Source of the DNA: Campylorhamphus procurvoides
Taxonomy: Eukaryota > Chordata > Aves > Passeriformes > Dendrocolaptidae
Direction of reading: 5' to 3'
Length of the DNA: 64,000 bases
Assembly (NCBI GenBank): GCA_013396655.1
Contig: WBMV01001904.1
Span: forward strand, 1 to 64,000
Notes under the pieces: model-generated
What the model was told of the DNA's origin: nothing
Seen by the model: only the letters and a program-made list of their open reading frames with translations
Database searches by the model: none
Shown here: positions 33,769 to 46,200 of the stretch, one piece after another
How positions within the stretch are numbered: position 1 is the stretch's first letter
Layout of the letters: every line of letters begins with the position of its first letter
Made by a program: the position numbers and the translations under genes

Positions 33769-36700
33769 TGGGACTGGTCCATCTTCCAGTAGGGAGTGGA
33801 GAAGAAGAAAATCCTGTTGGGTTAAGAGTTAACGAGGAAGATCTGAAATGAAAAAAGGCATGGAAATATTAAGAAGTGTGGGAAAAAGAAGAGAGGCAAA
33901 AAGGGGTGAAGCCTTTTGACAAGCAATGCTCCTAGTGCAGCCAGCTCGGTCCCATCTCCAGCCTGCTTGGCTGAAGGAACAAAGCAGAACAACCTTTCTA
34001 GAAGAGCCTGAAAAGACTGAGAGAACAGCCCCTGCTGTGGCTCCTTTCTCAGTCTCCAGTTCAAACACAACGCGGGCTGTTTGTTCCCACAGTGCAGGGC
34101 TGACCTTGGAATCCTTCACGAGCCTTTGCTGCTGCAGCCCAGCTGGTGCAGCGTTCCAGCCATCTGCTTCTATTTTTAAAACTCCAGGTTGCAGAGGGGT
34201 TTTTTTAGTTAGCATTCCTCTGGGAACTGCCTGGAAGAGAAGTGCACGGAGCAGCAGGGCCCCTGTTAGCATCCCAGGGATCCTGAAGGATTGAAGAAGG
34301 CAGGATTAGAGGCAGGATTGATTTTATACAAATGGGGGTGTTCAGTGGATCATCCATTCCTGCGAAATCTCAGCTCTGGAAGGGCTGGGAGGTTTCAGGC
34401 TGGGATGTGTAACCACCAAGCAGCAGCTGGGCCAGCTGAGTGAAATACCAGATGAATTTGGGTGAGGAAGATGCGGAAACAATTGAACTTCTGTGTCACT
34501 GTCAGAGATTTCTTGGCTTTAGGTGGGTGTTGAAGACCATAGACACGCACAGATAAAGTTTTATACTCAGAAATTTCACACACCCTCCTGTTTGAATCAC
34601 TACTTTACACACCCTAATTCAAAGTTGGCCCTATAGCCTGGCACCCCATAAGCTGCCCTTCCTCCTTACATCTCCATTAGAGCAGGTTTTGGCTCCAAGC
34701 ATTCCCAGGGAATGCCCCAATTTGTCTGTTTTGTCCCACGGTTCACGAAAGACTGAGATCCTGAACACCAGAACAGTCAAACTGATTCCAGCAGATTAAT
34801 CAGGCATCTGAGTACTAAAGAGTTAATGTTCTGCTGAGTTTCTATTTCAGTATAGGTAAATAATTTCTGTCTATATCTAGATGTGATTGAGAGGTACTTG
34901 ACACAACTGAGTATAAAATCCTTCATTCTCACCAGACAAGACTAATTTAAAGTCTTCTCCAGTGCTTGTCATTCGTGCTGGCAAGGAATTGCATTTTATT
35001 GTTCAGATTTTATATATTAGCCCTTCAGATATCAAACTGAGCTATAAGTTCAAAACATGAAGATCCATATCAGATATTGCAAATGCTTTCAGGTTTTTGA
35101 AAAAATTTCTGATTTTTAAAAAATATTTTATTTAAAACTATAGATCTTGTTTGCATATGTATGTATAGGCATATACAAGAAAGGCAGGTCTTTATATTAG
35201 AGTTATTGAGATCTATACTGTGGGGGAAGTTTCCAGTTATTCAGCTAAACTTAATTTTATCATCTGAATAGTTTTCATGTTTCACTAACTGAATTCAGTA
35301 GAATTGCAGTGACTTTAATAGATGTTTAGAAAATGACCTCACACGTGGGCTCCTACCTTGCCAACATCTAAATTTAGATGTCTTGGCTTGCACGTCCAAA
35401 TACATCTTGTCTGGAATAAGAGAATTATACTGTGTCTCAATATTATTAAAAATAATAATCTGCTTCTAAACATCCACGGAATACAGCATGAAAAGATAAT
35501 TTTTCCCTCCCACATAACAGCACAATAATTTTAAAAAAATAAAGAAAAAACAAATGAAGCAATTAAAAACTGTCCAAACCATGTCTATGAATTTAATATC
35601 AGCTGCCATCTGAGTTTTCATCTAAACTCCCCCAAGAACGGTGTTACATCTTTGCTGGGATAACAGGACTTAGAAAAGTGTGTTCCCCAGAGACTCATTA
35701 GTAATTTTACATAACTCTGGCCCACATGCTTCTCCATATGTAGGGCTACATGCACAGGATTTGATACACCTACATCTACACACTTTTTACTGAGTCACAT
35801 GGAAGTCACACACCAGTCTGGGAATCCAGCTTGGCACGCTGTGCCTTCCACAACAGTGTGGGATCCCACTGATTTCCATACCTCAGCCACCACTAAATCC
35901 CATACATTGCCAATTAATTAAATCTGCAGAGCCTGCAGCTCTTCCAGTTCTGTCCCATTTTCTTTATTCATGCAAAACATTTAAGTGACTTTACTAAGCA
36001 AATCTCTTAGGAGTGTGCATTATCTGAATCATTTCTGTTGATTTATACCTGGAATAAAGGTATAGTGCTGAAATCCTACAGTTTTTCTGAGGCCATTATT
36101 AAATTTTAACAATGAATTCAAGGTTTGAATGGGCTCAGGAAACAGCTATTATTTATCAAGGAGCCAAAGTCAAGGCTTTTTAACAATATTGGACAAAACT
36201 GGTTAATTGGGCAAACAATCCCTTAAGGAAAGAAAGAGCTTATTGTTCCTGCAGTGGAAACCCCAGCATAATAATTAACCACTCTGGATGTCTTGACAAA
36301 GGTCAGATGCAATAGAAGCACAAAATGCTTGAAAATCCATGTGAGAAGTCCTCATGTGACAAGCCAAAGTACTTGGAAAAGGACATAAACAGAACTCAAA
36401 CACATGAATCTGAAGTGCCTAAATCATTTAAGTGTTCACACAGAGCCTCTGTTGTCTTTGAGGTCCCTCAAAGCCAAAAGTTCAAGTCCTGGACAGATCC
36501 ACAGCTTCCCTCCTGCCAAAGCTGGACCAGGAGTCAGAAATCAGTAAATTCTCTAAGTTTTCTGAACATAGTGGCTCCCAAATTCCACACATTAAGAGGA
36601 CCAGGGCTCTTACCAAAGGTGTCACTCATCTTGTTTGATTCTAATTTTGCAAAAGCTCATTTCTATGTACCCACTGGACAGACAGGTGACAACTGAGAGT

Positions 36701-39700
36701 AATTCCCTCCTAAAATGTCACTAAGGGATATTATTTCAGGGTATGTTTGTATTAGTAAATATCTTTTTCCAGTGCCTGTCTGCTAAACCCAAGGGCAAGC
36801 AGTGTGATATGATTTGTATCAAACAACTAAACTCTCCTCCTCCCATTCCAAGGTGGCTTCATCCAAGCTGCAAATGGCAGGAGTTTTACTTGGCAATTCT
36901 TGAGCTGATGTTTTCTTAATTTTTTACAGTAGTGAAGTAAAACTTTCACGTTCCTTCCATTCTTTCACCTGCAAGCCATGGATATGGCAATGTGAACCTA
37001 CACTGATGGAGCATTTTCTGTGCATTCTGTAGACTCAGGGTAATGTAAAAAGATGTAAATGTGGCAGCCTCAGCGATGACACAAATGAAAACAGAATTTA
37101 CCCCTAGAGCCAAAATACCCACCTGTGGCAAATAAATTGCAGTCTGTCAGTTCAGGTCTCCTTCATCAATCACCTTTACAAAGAAAGGCTCATTGAAGTA
37201 CACTTAGAAGATAAGCAGAAGTGGAATGACATGGATTAACAAGGAATATGTGTCAAACTGGCACATCATAGATCTTTCTGGCCCTGACAGATTGAAAAAG
37301 GTGTTTGAGAATCTCTCCCTTGCCTGGCCTGAGTCTTGACCAGCCAGGGTTGTGGTCAGATCTCTTACAGCACATATGAAAGTACTAATGTCCCCTCCCT
37401 TGTATGACCAAAAGCATTTCACAGTACCATGACAACACACAACACTGTAAAGCCAGATAGGAACAGAATTTAGATACTCTTTCACTCCTGGAACAATGCT
37501 AAAACAGTTTTGAATAAATCAGATCTGGCTCCAAGACAGAACATACAGTTACAGTGCAAGCAACCTCTTCTCTTACACAGCACTGATGGGATGTAGAATC
37601 AGGCAGACCCATCATTTCCCCCTCTCCTCTTTCATGCCACATTCTTGATTAAGCAATAATGTGAAATGGTGAAATAAAAAAAAATAGTCACATCTGTCTT
37701 TTGGATGGATTGGTACCTGCAAGTGCTCCAGTTACCTTTCAGTGGAAAAAAAAAATAAAAAGAAAAAAAAGAAAGAAAAACTGTGACTATTTCCAGCAAT
37801 TGCACTTAACAGCCACTTTTTGCCAAGAGTTTCTGTTTGGCTTCCAAGGAACATTGTTTTGTTTGCTTTCTATGGAAAAAAAAATGAAGTAATAAACGGT
37901 CCCTGCAGGTTCTTGTGTAGGAGTGAGGATACACCCTCCAGAACAAGCTAAAGGGAGAAGAGATTAAATGGAGGGATCACCTCTAACTGTTAGCTGTCCT
38001 TCTCAAGACCATAAAAATAAAGGGAAAGAAGAGACAGGGGAAGGGAATCTCTGGGAATGATACCCCAAAATGGCCAAATAGTATCACTATGTTGATAATT
38101 TTCCACAAGCTTCTTAATTCCCTCTCTAAGACAAGAATAGAAACAAAACAGAGGAAATGGCACAATGAGGGCAATTCATGGCAAACTTTAGTGCATGACA
38201 GATCAGGAAGTCCAGGAAACCATGAACAGGGGAGTGTATTGAGTTTCTGGGGTTCTTTTCTTATCAAAATCTATAAGTCTCGTAAGACAATGACTGAAAA
38301 AGGTGCAGACCTTTCATTCAGGCAGGTTCAGGGGCAGGGGGTATAGAGTTCAGCCAAGGTGAAAGGAGAATAAATCCTTCTGAGTCCTAACAAAGTCCAC
38401 AGATCAGCTGCTTTGTATGCCCTCTGTCACTTCCCTCCATCCATTCTTTGTTCCTGTGTTTATTTTGTGGCCAACCTTTACCAAATCCCAAAGCACACAA
38501 TAGGGATGATAGCCACATCCAAAAGCTTACATAGCTAGGGAGGAACAGGAATAGGCAGGAATCCATGGGTACATGGAAGTGCTGAGGAGCACATGTCCCT
38601 GGAAAGTTTTCCTAGGAAGCAAAGACACACAGCAACAAATAACTGGCATGGTGGCGAACTGGGGGTTTGTAAGGTGATACATTTTGGGGTTGAATTTTGG
38701 TTTCCCAAAATAAATAAGAGATTACGACTGTGGCTTCAACAAGGGTAAGATTTCACTAGAGGGTTTAAGTGAAGTCCTACTGTTTTCCAATCAGAATTTA
38801 GCATGTTAAATCCCTTTGTAGAGTTGAACATATGAGATTTGTCCAACAGCAAAAGGGAATCTTGAAGTCAACAAAATAAAGCCTTCTCAGGAACATAATT
38901 CATAGCCCTACTTGGTGTATTAATTTCAAGACCCTAAAGCAACGCAATCTCATCAATGGCTACTGTCTAATTAGCAATTAATCTATTTAAACAGAGATTT
39001 GATTTCACAGTTCAGCATTGAAAAGTCTATAAAATGAGGCATATGTCCCCAGAGGAAATTCTGGGCTAATTTCCATAGTATAGGACAACTTATACACGAA
39101 AAATACGGTACTTTCAAGGACATCAGGCTTGAATGAAACCCAGAACACCTCTTGACACAGATGTTTACTAGAGCTCAGGCTTCAACTGAGTCATAACAGA
39201 CATATTCTTAATATAATTTATTGTGTGACTCTTGGCACGTCCAAACTTCAGCTGGGTAAGAGAAGGGAAAACACTGAAATACTATGAGAAACTCTGTATT
39301 AGTATTATTGTTTTATTCTAATTTTTAAAAGTGGTGCACTGTGAATTGTGGCTGGTGCAGCTGGTGGATATGGAAAGACAATGGAAGCTTCCTGGAGGAT
39401 TGGCTGTCATTATGTCAGGTTTCAATTGCCTTTCTTTCCTTGCACGTGCTGAAAGTCTACGTAGAGTTGACCAACATGAAATCTAAAATTAAATTGCCAC
39501 ACTTACAATGGGAAGGCAGAAAATGTATTTAATTCTAAAGATAGATGCCTAAAGTTAGGGCTCATATCTCCATAGATTGTCTATAGAGTCAATGGAGGGA
39601 CAGGGGTTTCTCCAGGGATGAATCCAAAGCACCTTCCTCAGGCTTCCTGCAGGTTGTCTCCTGCTGGAACGTGGGACAAGCAGAGGATAATTTGTCAGCT

Positions 39701-40009
39701 GCATAAAGCACAGAGTGAGAGCCTCTGCCTGTCCCTGGGGTGACAACTGGCACTCAGACAAAACAAAGTGGATCATCTTTGCATTGCTCAGCTTTTCCCA
39801 GGAAAAGTCTGGGAGACTGTTAGTTGGGGTGACCCATCCAGGCACTCACAGCCGTGTTCCTGTGCTCAGGAATATTTCCCTGTGCTTGGTCATTTACAGG
39901 CAGCGTAGGTATTTGGTGTGCTGAGGCTACTGAGACCATGGCAGGTGGCCCCCAGGTAAGCTGTGGGAGCATCTACCCTTTATCAACTTCCCTGTGAGAC
40001 TGGACAGGC
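33769..40009. other. Intergenic, nothing recognised
   Basis: There is no recognisable gene in these 6.2 kb. At 33822-34294 overlapping open frames of 147 (minus) and 122 (plus) codons occur in a more GC-rich patch without family resemblance. An A-rich run lies near 37740-37780. Confidence 0.5.
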
Positions 40010-40188
40010 TCTGGCAAGATTTTCCAGAGAAGTTGTGGCTGCCCAATCCCTGGAAGTGTTCAGGGCCAGCTTGGATGGGGCTCAGAGCAACCTGGGCTAG
40101 GGGGTCACATCCCTGCCCATGGCAGGGGGGTTGGAACTAGACGGTGTTTAAGGGCCCTTCCAATCCAAAGCATTTCAGAATTCTATTA
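40010..40188 (+). mobile_element. CR1 3' fragment
   Basis: TTCCAGAGAAGTTGTGGCTG, AATCCCTGGAAGTGTTCAGG, TGCCCATGGCAGGGGGG and CCCTTCCAATCCAAAGCATT mark a plus-oriented CR1 3' end. Confidence 0.93.
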
Positions 40189-40727
40189 TTTTTTCCTCTT
40201 AGAACGTGCAATAAATATAGAGGTTTGTGCCTGGGAATTACCAGGGAACTTCTACTAGTCCATAGGTCAGGAATTCTCAGTGCTACATCCCGGGAGCCAT
40301 TCAAACACCGGTGTCCCAGTCTTGCTCTGTCAGGGAGCTTGTGTTGAGTTTCTGTGTGATCACGTTTGCCCACTTGACATCTGCTAGTGGGTTTCGATGG
40401 TTGCTGCTTCGTGCTTTTAATTCCTTTGCTGGGTGTCTTCCAAATATTTAAAGAGATGATGATAACTTTGAAGTGTGCTTGTCCAGCACAGAGCAAACCC
40501 CCTTATGCCCCAACAGGGACACTATGAACAGCCAAGGCCTGAATTGCTGCTCTCAGTTCAGGATTGAAGCACTACAAAAGCACTTCAAGTGGACCATTAA
40601 GCTTTTCTTACTTTAAGAAGAAGGGAGGGGTTTAAGCCTGGAATGTTGCTGAAATATTTTTTTTTAATTTAATTTCCTTAAGAGCTTTACTGTAAATTGT
40701 TTAAACATTATCACTGTGAATAAATGG
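40189..40727. other. Spacer between two CR1 fragments
   Basis: No gene or repeat was recognised. Confidence 0.5.
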
Positions 40728-40816
40728 TGTAGTGGAAAGTGTCCCTACCCATGGCAGGGGGTCAGAACTAGATGATCTTTAACGTCCCTTCCAACCCAAA
40801 ACTTTCAATGATTTTT
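40728..40816 (+). mobile_element. Short CR1 3' fragment
   Basis: TGTAGTGGAAAGTGTCCCTA, CCCATGGCAGGGGGTCAGAA and CCCTTCCAACCCAAAACTTT mark about 90 bp of a plus-oriented CR1 3' end. Confidence 0.9.
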
Positions 40817-41499
40817 ATGCACCAACAAATCACAATTTGATTTGGGGTTTTGTTTGTTTGTTTCTTCACTACTGAAAAAATTATGGTACATCTTTAATCT
40901 ACTTTATTTATTCTTTTGGTGATAATAAACCAGCATAAGTTTATTACACCCCAAATGGGAAGCCAGTGTTGTTTGTCTTCAAAGTTTTGGACTTTGAAGT
41001 GTAGAAAATGAGCCAAGATATTGCTCTTTGCAGGATGTAGGAAGGAACAGATTGTGAACCTCACAGTTTCTTTCCATCACTAACAGTGTTAAGTTTCCTC
41101 AAGCTTGTCAAAACAAACTGTTTATTTTGGGTGACTTCTGCAACTGTTCTGGCTCACAGATCCTCTAAGGCAGAAAAGGGTTAATTTGGAGTCAGTGGGT
41201 GCACTGGGACAACAGCAAACAAAATTGAAAAGGTATTCTGGAAAGTGGGCACAAGACCTTAGTACCCTTTTTCATTTCTAAATATAATTTGGATAGAGTT
41301 TATTTCCAGGTGAGGGCATGCTTTGCCTGCCATAAAAACAAAGAACATTCCTTTCCCCAAAAGGTAGCATCAAATCAGAGGAGTGGAAAGGCAAAAATTG
41401 CCTCAGCCTTACAGCTGGGCACCTGAAGAATGGTGCAGAAAATGAAACTGCACTGTGTTACAGGGCAAATTAAAAATCAAGAACCATAAACAGTTCGTG

Positions 41500-43112
41500 T
41501 GTTAGCACAACTGAATTTGTTTATTTTTAAACCACCCCAAAATCCAATCATGCTCTGCGTACAGAGACAATACATGGGATAGCACACCAAGTGAAGACAA
41601 GAAAGATAAAATATATTCTGGTTTATTTCGCTGGTGATTTTCCTTTTTATTATTTTTTCATTGTACATCTCCTCAAGTTGATGAAATGCTCCAAGCCATA
41701 TGGATTCCTGTGTCACTCCTCTCTCAGTTCCCAAGCCCACAGTGTCTCTAAGAGGAGACATCCCCCCATTACCCCTGGGGTGTTTGTCTGCATAGTGGGC
41801 TGTGCTGCTTCTCATTTATGTTCCCCTGGGCCTCATTTCTTATGGAAAACTGTTTAGTGCAGAACAAGTATTATCAGCATGTATCTGCTTTAACTAGATT
41901 CTATAGTTAGTAGGTAAGACCAGCTAATGCTTTGGGTTACTCAGGAAATCATAAGTAGCACACACACAAAACCGAAAACAGAAAATAGTCTTCCACGTTG
42001 TTTGGAGTGTTCATTTTCTTCACGTTTCCAGTGTCATTTATTTAGCTAAGCACTGCTGCAATTATTTTCTTTCCACTTCTCTTTATGCTCTTATTTTCTT
42101 ACAAAATACTATACTAGGCTTTCTGTATAAAACATATATATAAACATTTATATATATATATAATATATAAAAAAACAAAGCAATGACCCCCAGAATGGAC
42201 TGACACACAGGTAGGTATTTGTCCCTCATTAGAAAATATACTGTGTGTACACCTATTTGTTGCCCCTGAATGTCACAGCGCTGGCTACTGGAATGGGGTC
42301 ACAAAGAAAGGGGACTTCTGTTCTCCTTGTTTTGCTATAAAACATACAGATAAATTACATAAGATGAACAAAATCAGAGTAGTGACAAGAACAATCAGAT
42401 CCTGTTTACACACTGGTTCCATGTTGTTCTTGTTGCCATTGTTATTACTACTCTCCAATTTGACTTCTAGTTATTACTTCCCAGGAATTAATATATCTAT
42501 CTGTGCATTTTTTGCCACATATCCTCTCACCTCACAATGAGCTGGATGAAGGTTCAGGGAGAATGAAACACTAGAAAGTCTAAAGGATCCCGGGACTCTG
42601 TTGATTCCTACCCTGCTAAACTCTTTTGGCCCTCTTTATCAGAGAAGATCAAGCATTTAGAAAATTAGGGTTAATTTGTATAAATACTTTTTTTCAGATC
42701 TAAGTCCCCCTTTATGATGGCTCTCTGCCCTCAATATCTGTTCTTTCAGCAAACAGAGTGGTCATTTGAACTACTTATAATTACTGAGTGATGTGCTGGG
42801 AGAACTGCCCATGCTAAATACACCTGAAAATTTGGTGATAGCAAGGGAGGGGTTAAATTTCGGCCCAATTTATTTAGCTCAAGCAAAGGTGTCTAATGAT
42901 TTCTTGGCCTGAAGACTCTATAATTGAAAAAAAACACAGATATAAAAAGTGTTATAAAGATTGGGGGCATAAAATGTAAAACCTTATTGAATTAAAAACC
43001 CAAAGTACTGCTTGCTGGTTTACAAAGAGTCTATAACACTGATAAAATCTTCGGAAACCAATGTGCTGCTTTTTTTTTTGCCTTTTTTTTTTCCCCTTCT
43101 CCTTTTCCTGCT
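41500..43112 (-). other. Presumed AQP1 3' UTR and downstream region
   Basis: AQP1 mRNAs in other vertebrates carry a long 3' UTR, so this stretch after the stop codon is the likely location. On the minus strand, AATAAA hexamers occur at 42869-42874, 42037-42042, 41622-41627 and 41520-41525. The sequence alone does not show which is used. Immediately after the stop are two ten-A runs in sense. A TA-rich microsatellite lies at 42130-42172. Confidence 0.35.
42130..42172. repeat. TA-rich simple repeat
   Basis: An interrupted (TA)n stretch, with TATATATA and TTTATATATATATATAA blocks, inside the presumed AQP1 3' UTR region. Confidence 0.85.
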
Positions 43113-43292
43113 TTATTTTGGCTTCATTTCCACACGGGAGTTCATATCATCTCCTTCCAGGTCATACTCTTCCACTTGGCCGCTGGTCCACACCTTCATG
43201 CGGTCGGTCAGGTCACTGGTTCTGGGAGCCAGGACGAAGTCGTAAATCAGGGCAGCACTTGCTCCTCCAATGATTGGGCCAACCCAGAAGAT
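43113..43292 (-). CDS. AQP1: AQP1 exon 4, C-terminus and stop
   Basis: Encodes residues 213-271: IFWVGPIIGGASAALIYDFV (TM6), then LAPRTSDLTDRMKVWTSGQV, EEYDLEGDDM and NSRVEMKPK with a TAA stop. The cytoplasmic tail is nearly the mammalian one. An AATAAA hexamer overlaps the stop codon (43112-43117). Confidence 0.98.
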   Translation of the reverse strand: MFWVGPIIGGASAALIYDFVLAPRTSDLTDRMKVWTSGQVEEYDLEGDDMNSRVEMKPK

Positions 43293-46200
43293 CTGAAACA
43301 CAGGTCCAAGCCCAGTTAATACACCAGGTATCTCTGCACTTGAAGCTCTTTTGCCAAGCTCCTCATTCTCACAGGGAAAAAATAACACTGAGAACATCAA
43401 ATTTACACTCTGTCACCTGAATGTTTATTTAACCACGTGGCAAGGGATCCAGAATTGCCCATCATGAAGATAGACACAGAGGTTAATAACTTTGTGTTGT
43501 CAAATTCTGATATTTAAAATCAGGTATTTTCCTGCTAAAACCTCTCTGCTGCTCCAGGTGGATTTGGCAGGAGAGCACAATTTCTAAAACAACAGGGCAT
43601 GAGGTTCCTTTCTCCCATTAACTTCCAGTGATAGGGGAATTTGAAAGGAATACTTAATGAGGACCCAATTAGGGGCTTCATTTGCTCCTAGCTGCTCTTC
43701 AGGAAGTGATATTGCTGTAATTGAGCTGGTGTAACCACTTAAGGCAACTAAACTTTGGAAGAAGAGGTAATAAAAGGATTTTAGCAGACAGGTTGATTTT
43801 ATCAGAAGTAATTGATGATATTGAGGGATCTGCAAGGCCAAAGAGTTACTGAGTCTGAAAACTTTTTCTTTTATTCAGCAATACCAGTAGTTTAACACGA
43901 ATTTTTACCTGTATTTTTTTCTGTCGGTACAAAGGATAATAATTTTTCTATTAAATTCTGAAAATACCAGCTACTAGCTTAGTAGTTTTGCCTTAGTATC
44001 CCAAAACACATGTTAAAGTGGGAGATAATGGCAAAATCTCCCCACTGTCCTTTCTCTGTGTTTTACTCTTTAGATTAAAATGGTTTCAATATCCACAATT
44101 TTTACAGCCCACTGTAGTATCACTCAGTTTCCACCAACGCCTGTGCTGCCAAAATCATGAGTAGGAGCATTGGAACAAGCTACATTTTGTATATTCAAGA
44201 ACACATTCTCATTTACAACTTTTATATCAGCCTTCTTTATTGAGTTTTGGTGAAATAAATGAATTTTTGTGAAGTTTCTCATTTTAGCCACATTTAACCA
44301 CAGGGAATAATCTACAATTCATAGTGTTTCCAGAGAACTTATCCTTGAAAGGACATGATCAGACACTTAACTTTAAGTTGCTGAACATTTTAGTGGATTT
44401 CAAATATTGGATGATCCATTTCAGTTTATAAACCTGCTTAAGAATCTTCCTAAATTGTGTTTTACCAGATTGAGCAGTAGCACTTTACAAACTGAGTTTA
44501 AACAACAAATACACAACACAGGATTCTGTGTAATAAGTCTTAAACATTTAAAACATTCAAAATAAATAAATCTAAAGGGAAGTAACCTAAGAAAATCTAC
44601 TGTATTGCTTTGAACAGAGAGACTGAATGAGCTGGAGGACTTTCTGATTGCCTGAGGCTGGTTGGGAGTGAAAGAAGATAATTCTTTTTTAAATGAAATA
44701 GAAATAGAAATAGGAATAGCAACTCATGGAGCTGGCCCAAATTACACATGTTTATTGTTTCTGATCTCTTGTAAGGCAGACAGATTCATTCAGCTTACCC
44801 AGTGGTTTTCAAAGTTGTTGGCAATCAGCGCTGAGCCAAAAGATCTGGCTGGGTTGATTCCACAGCCGGTGTAGTCGATCTGGGAGGAGGAAAGAAGATC
44901 AGTGTGAGGCATTGATGCACATCTGGCACCTCCCTCACACAGCAGGGCAAGGGGCACCCTGCAGCAAGGTTGGGATGCCCACAACAGCTCCACCCACCCC
45001 ACCCATTGTTCCTCAGAGAAAGGAGAAGGGCTATTTGTCACATGCCTGTCCTGTCCTACCAGGGAAACAGGTCCTACACAGCTACCCCAACCAGATGTGC
45101 AACCTCACCTCTTACTGCCACAGCTGCATGGCCCAAGAAAGACGGGCCAAGCATGTTACAGAATCAAGGTCAGTCTCAGCAGTAGAAGGAGAAGGAAGAA
45201 ACTATCACTGTCCCATCATGTTCCTGCCTTGACTGGACCCGTCCCGAGGTGGGACATTGCAGACAGAAATTATGAGGGTTAAAACTCACAGCCAGAAGAT
45301 GTCCCAAGGCAACAGAGAGACCAATGGCCAAAGGTGCTGATCCTGAGACATCATTCCTTCTCCGGTCCGTGGTGGCCAGGACACACAACACCAGCTGGAA
45401 GGTGGCAATGATTTCTATCCCCAGTCCTTGGCCTGCATTGATTCCCTCTGAAAGCTGCAGGGAGACAAGAAGGACAATGTCACTTGATATTCCTACCTGG
45501 CTTCAACCAGTGTAACAAGCTTTTGCAGAATCTATTTTCTCAATAGGAAAACACAGATCTGCACAGCATTTCTCTCCTCAGGTGGCTTTTGCTTAATGGG
45601 AGAGAGGGGGAAAAGAAGAAAAAGTGAACAGAAATTAGTGTTGAATCTTTCACTGCCCGGCTCTAATCTAGGCACAACCAAATAGGTTGGTGATTCAACA
45701 TGGTTGAGTGGTTGGTGCATCCAACCATAGTGAGCACTCAACCACCACACAGGATGAGAACACAACTGCTCTACTTGTGAGAAACAAATGAGCCAGAGTT
45801 TACTTTTTCAGAAGGATTATATGGTGCCTTAGGGCATTCACTCATTGTTTCTGAGATTTCCACATTAGTATTGGCACCTATTGCCTGAAAATATTCCTCT
45901 AATACCAAATGAAGTGTTCTGAAACATCCATAATGTTCATGTGAGGCTGGTAGATGGGACATAAGTCCTACAGAAGACCAAAGGTACCTAAACCATCTCT
46001 AGGTGTCGACATGTAGACAATGTAGCTCTAACTGGGGCAGGTAATGGATGAAGTCAATGGAGAGGAGATCCATTCAGCTGGTGAAATCTAGGTGATCATT
46101 TGGGAGCTCTGTCTTTTATTTTGTGGAGAGCTTAGACACTTAAATCACATGTAGGCTACTTTCTGGTGTCTTAGACCTAAGCTGAATCTCATTCAACTTC

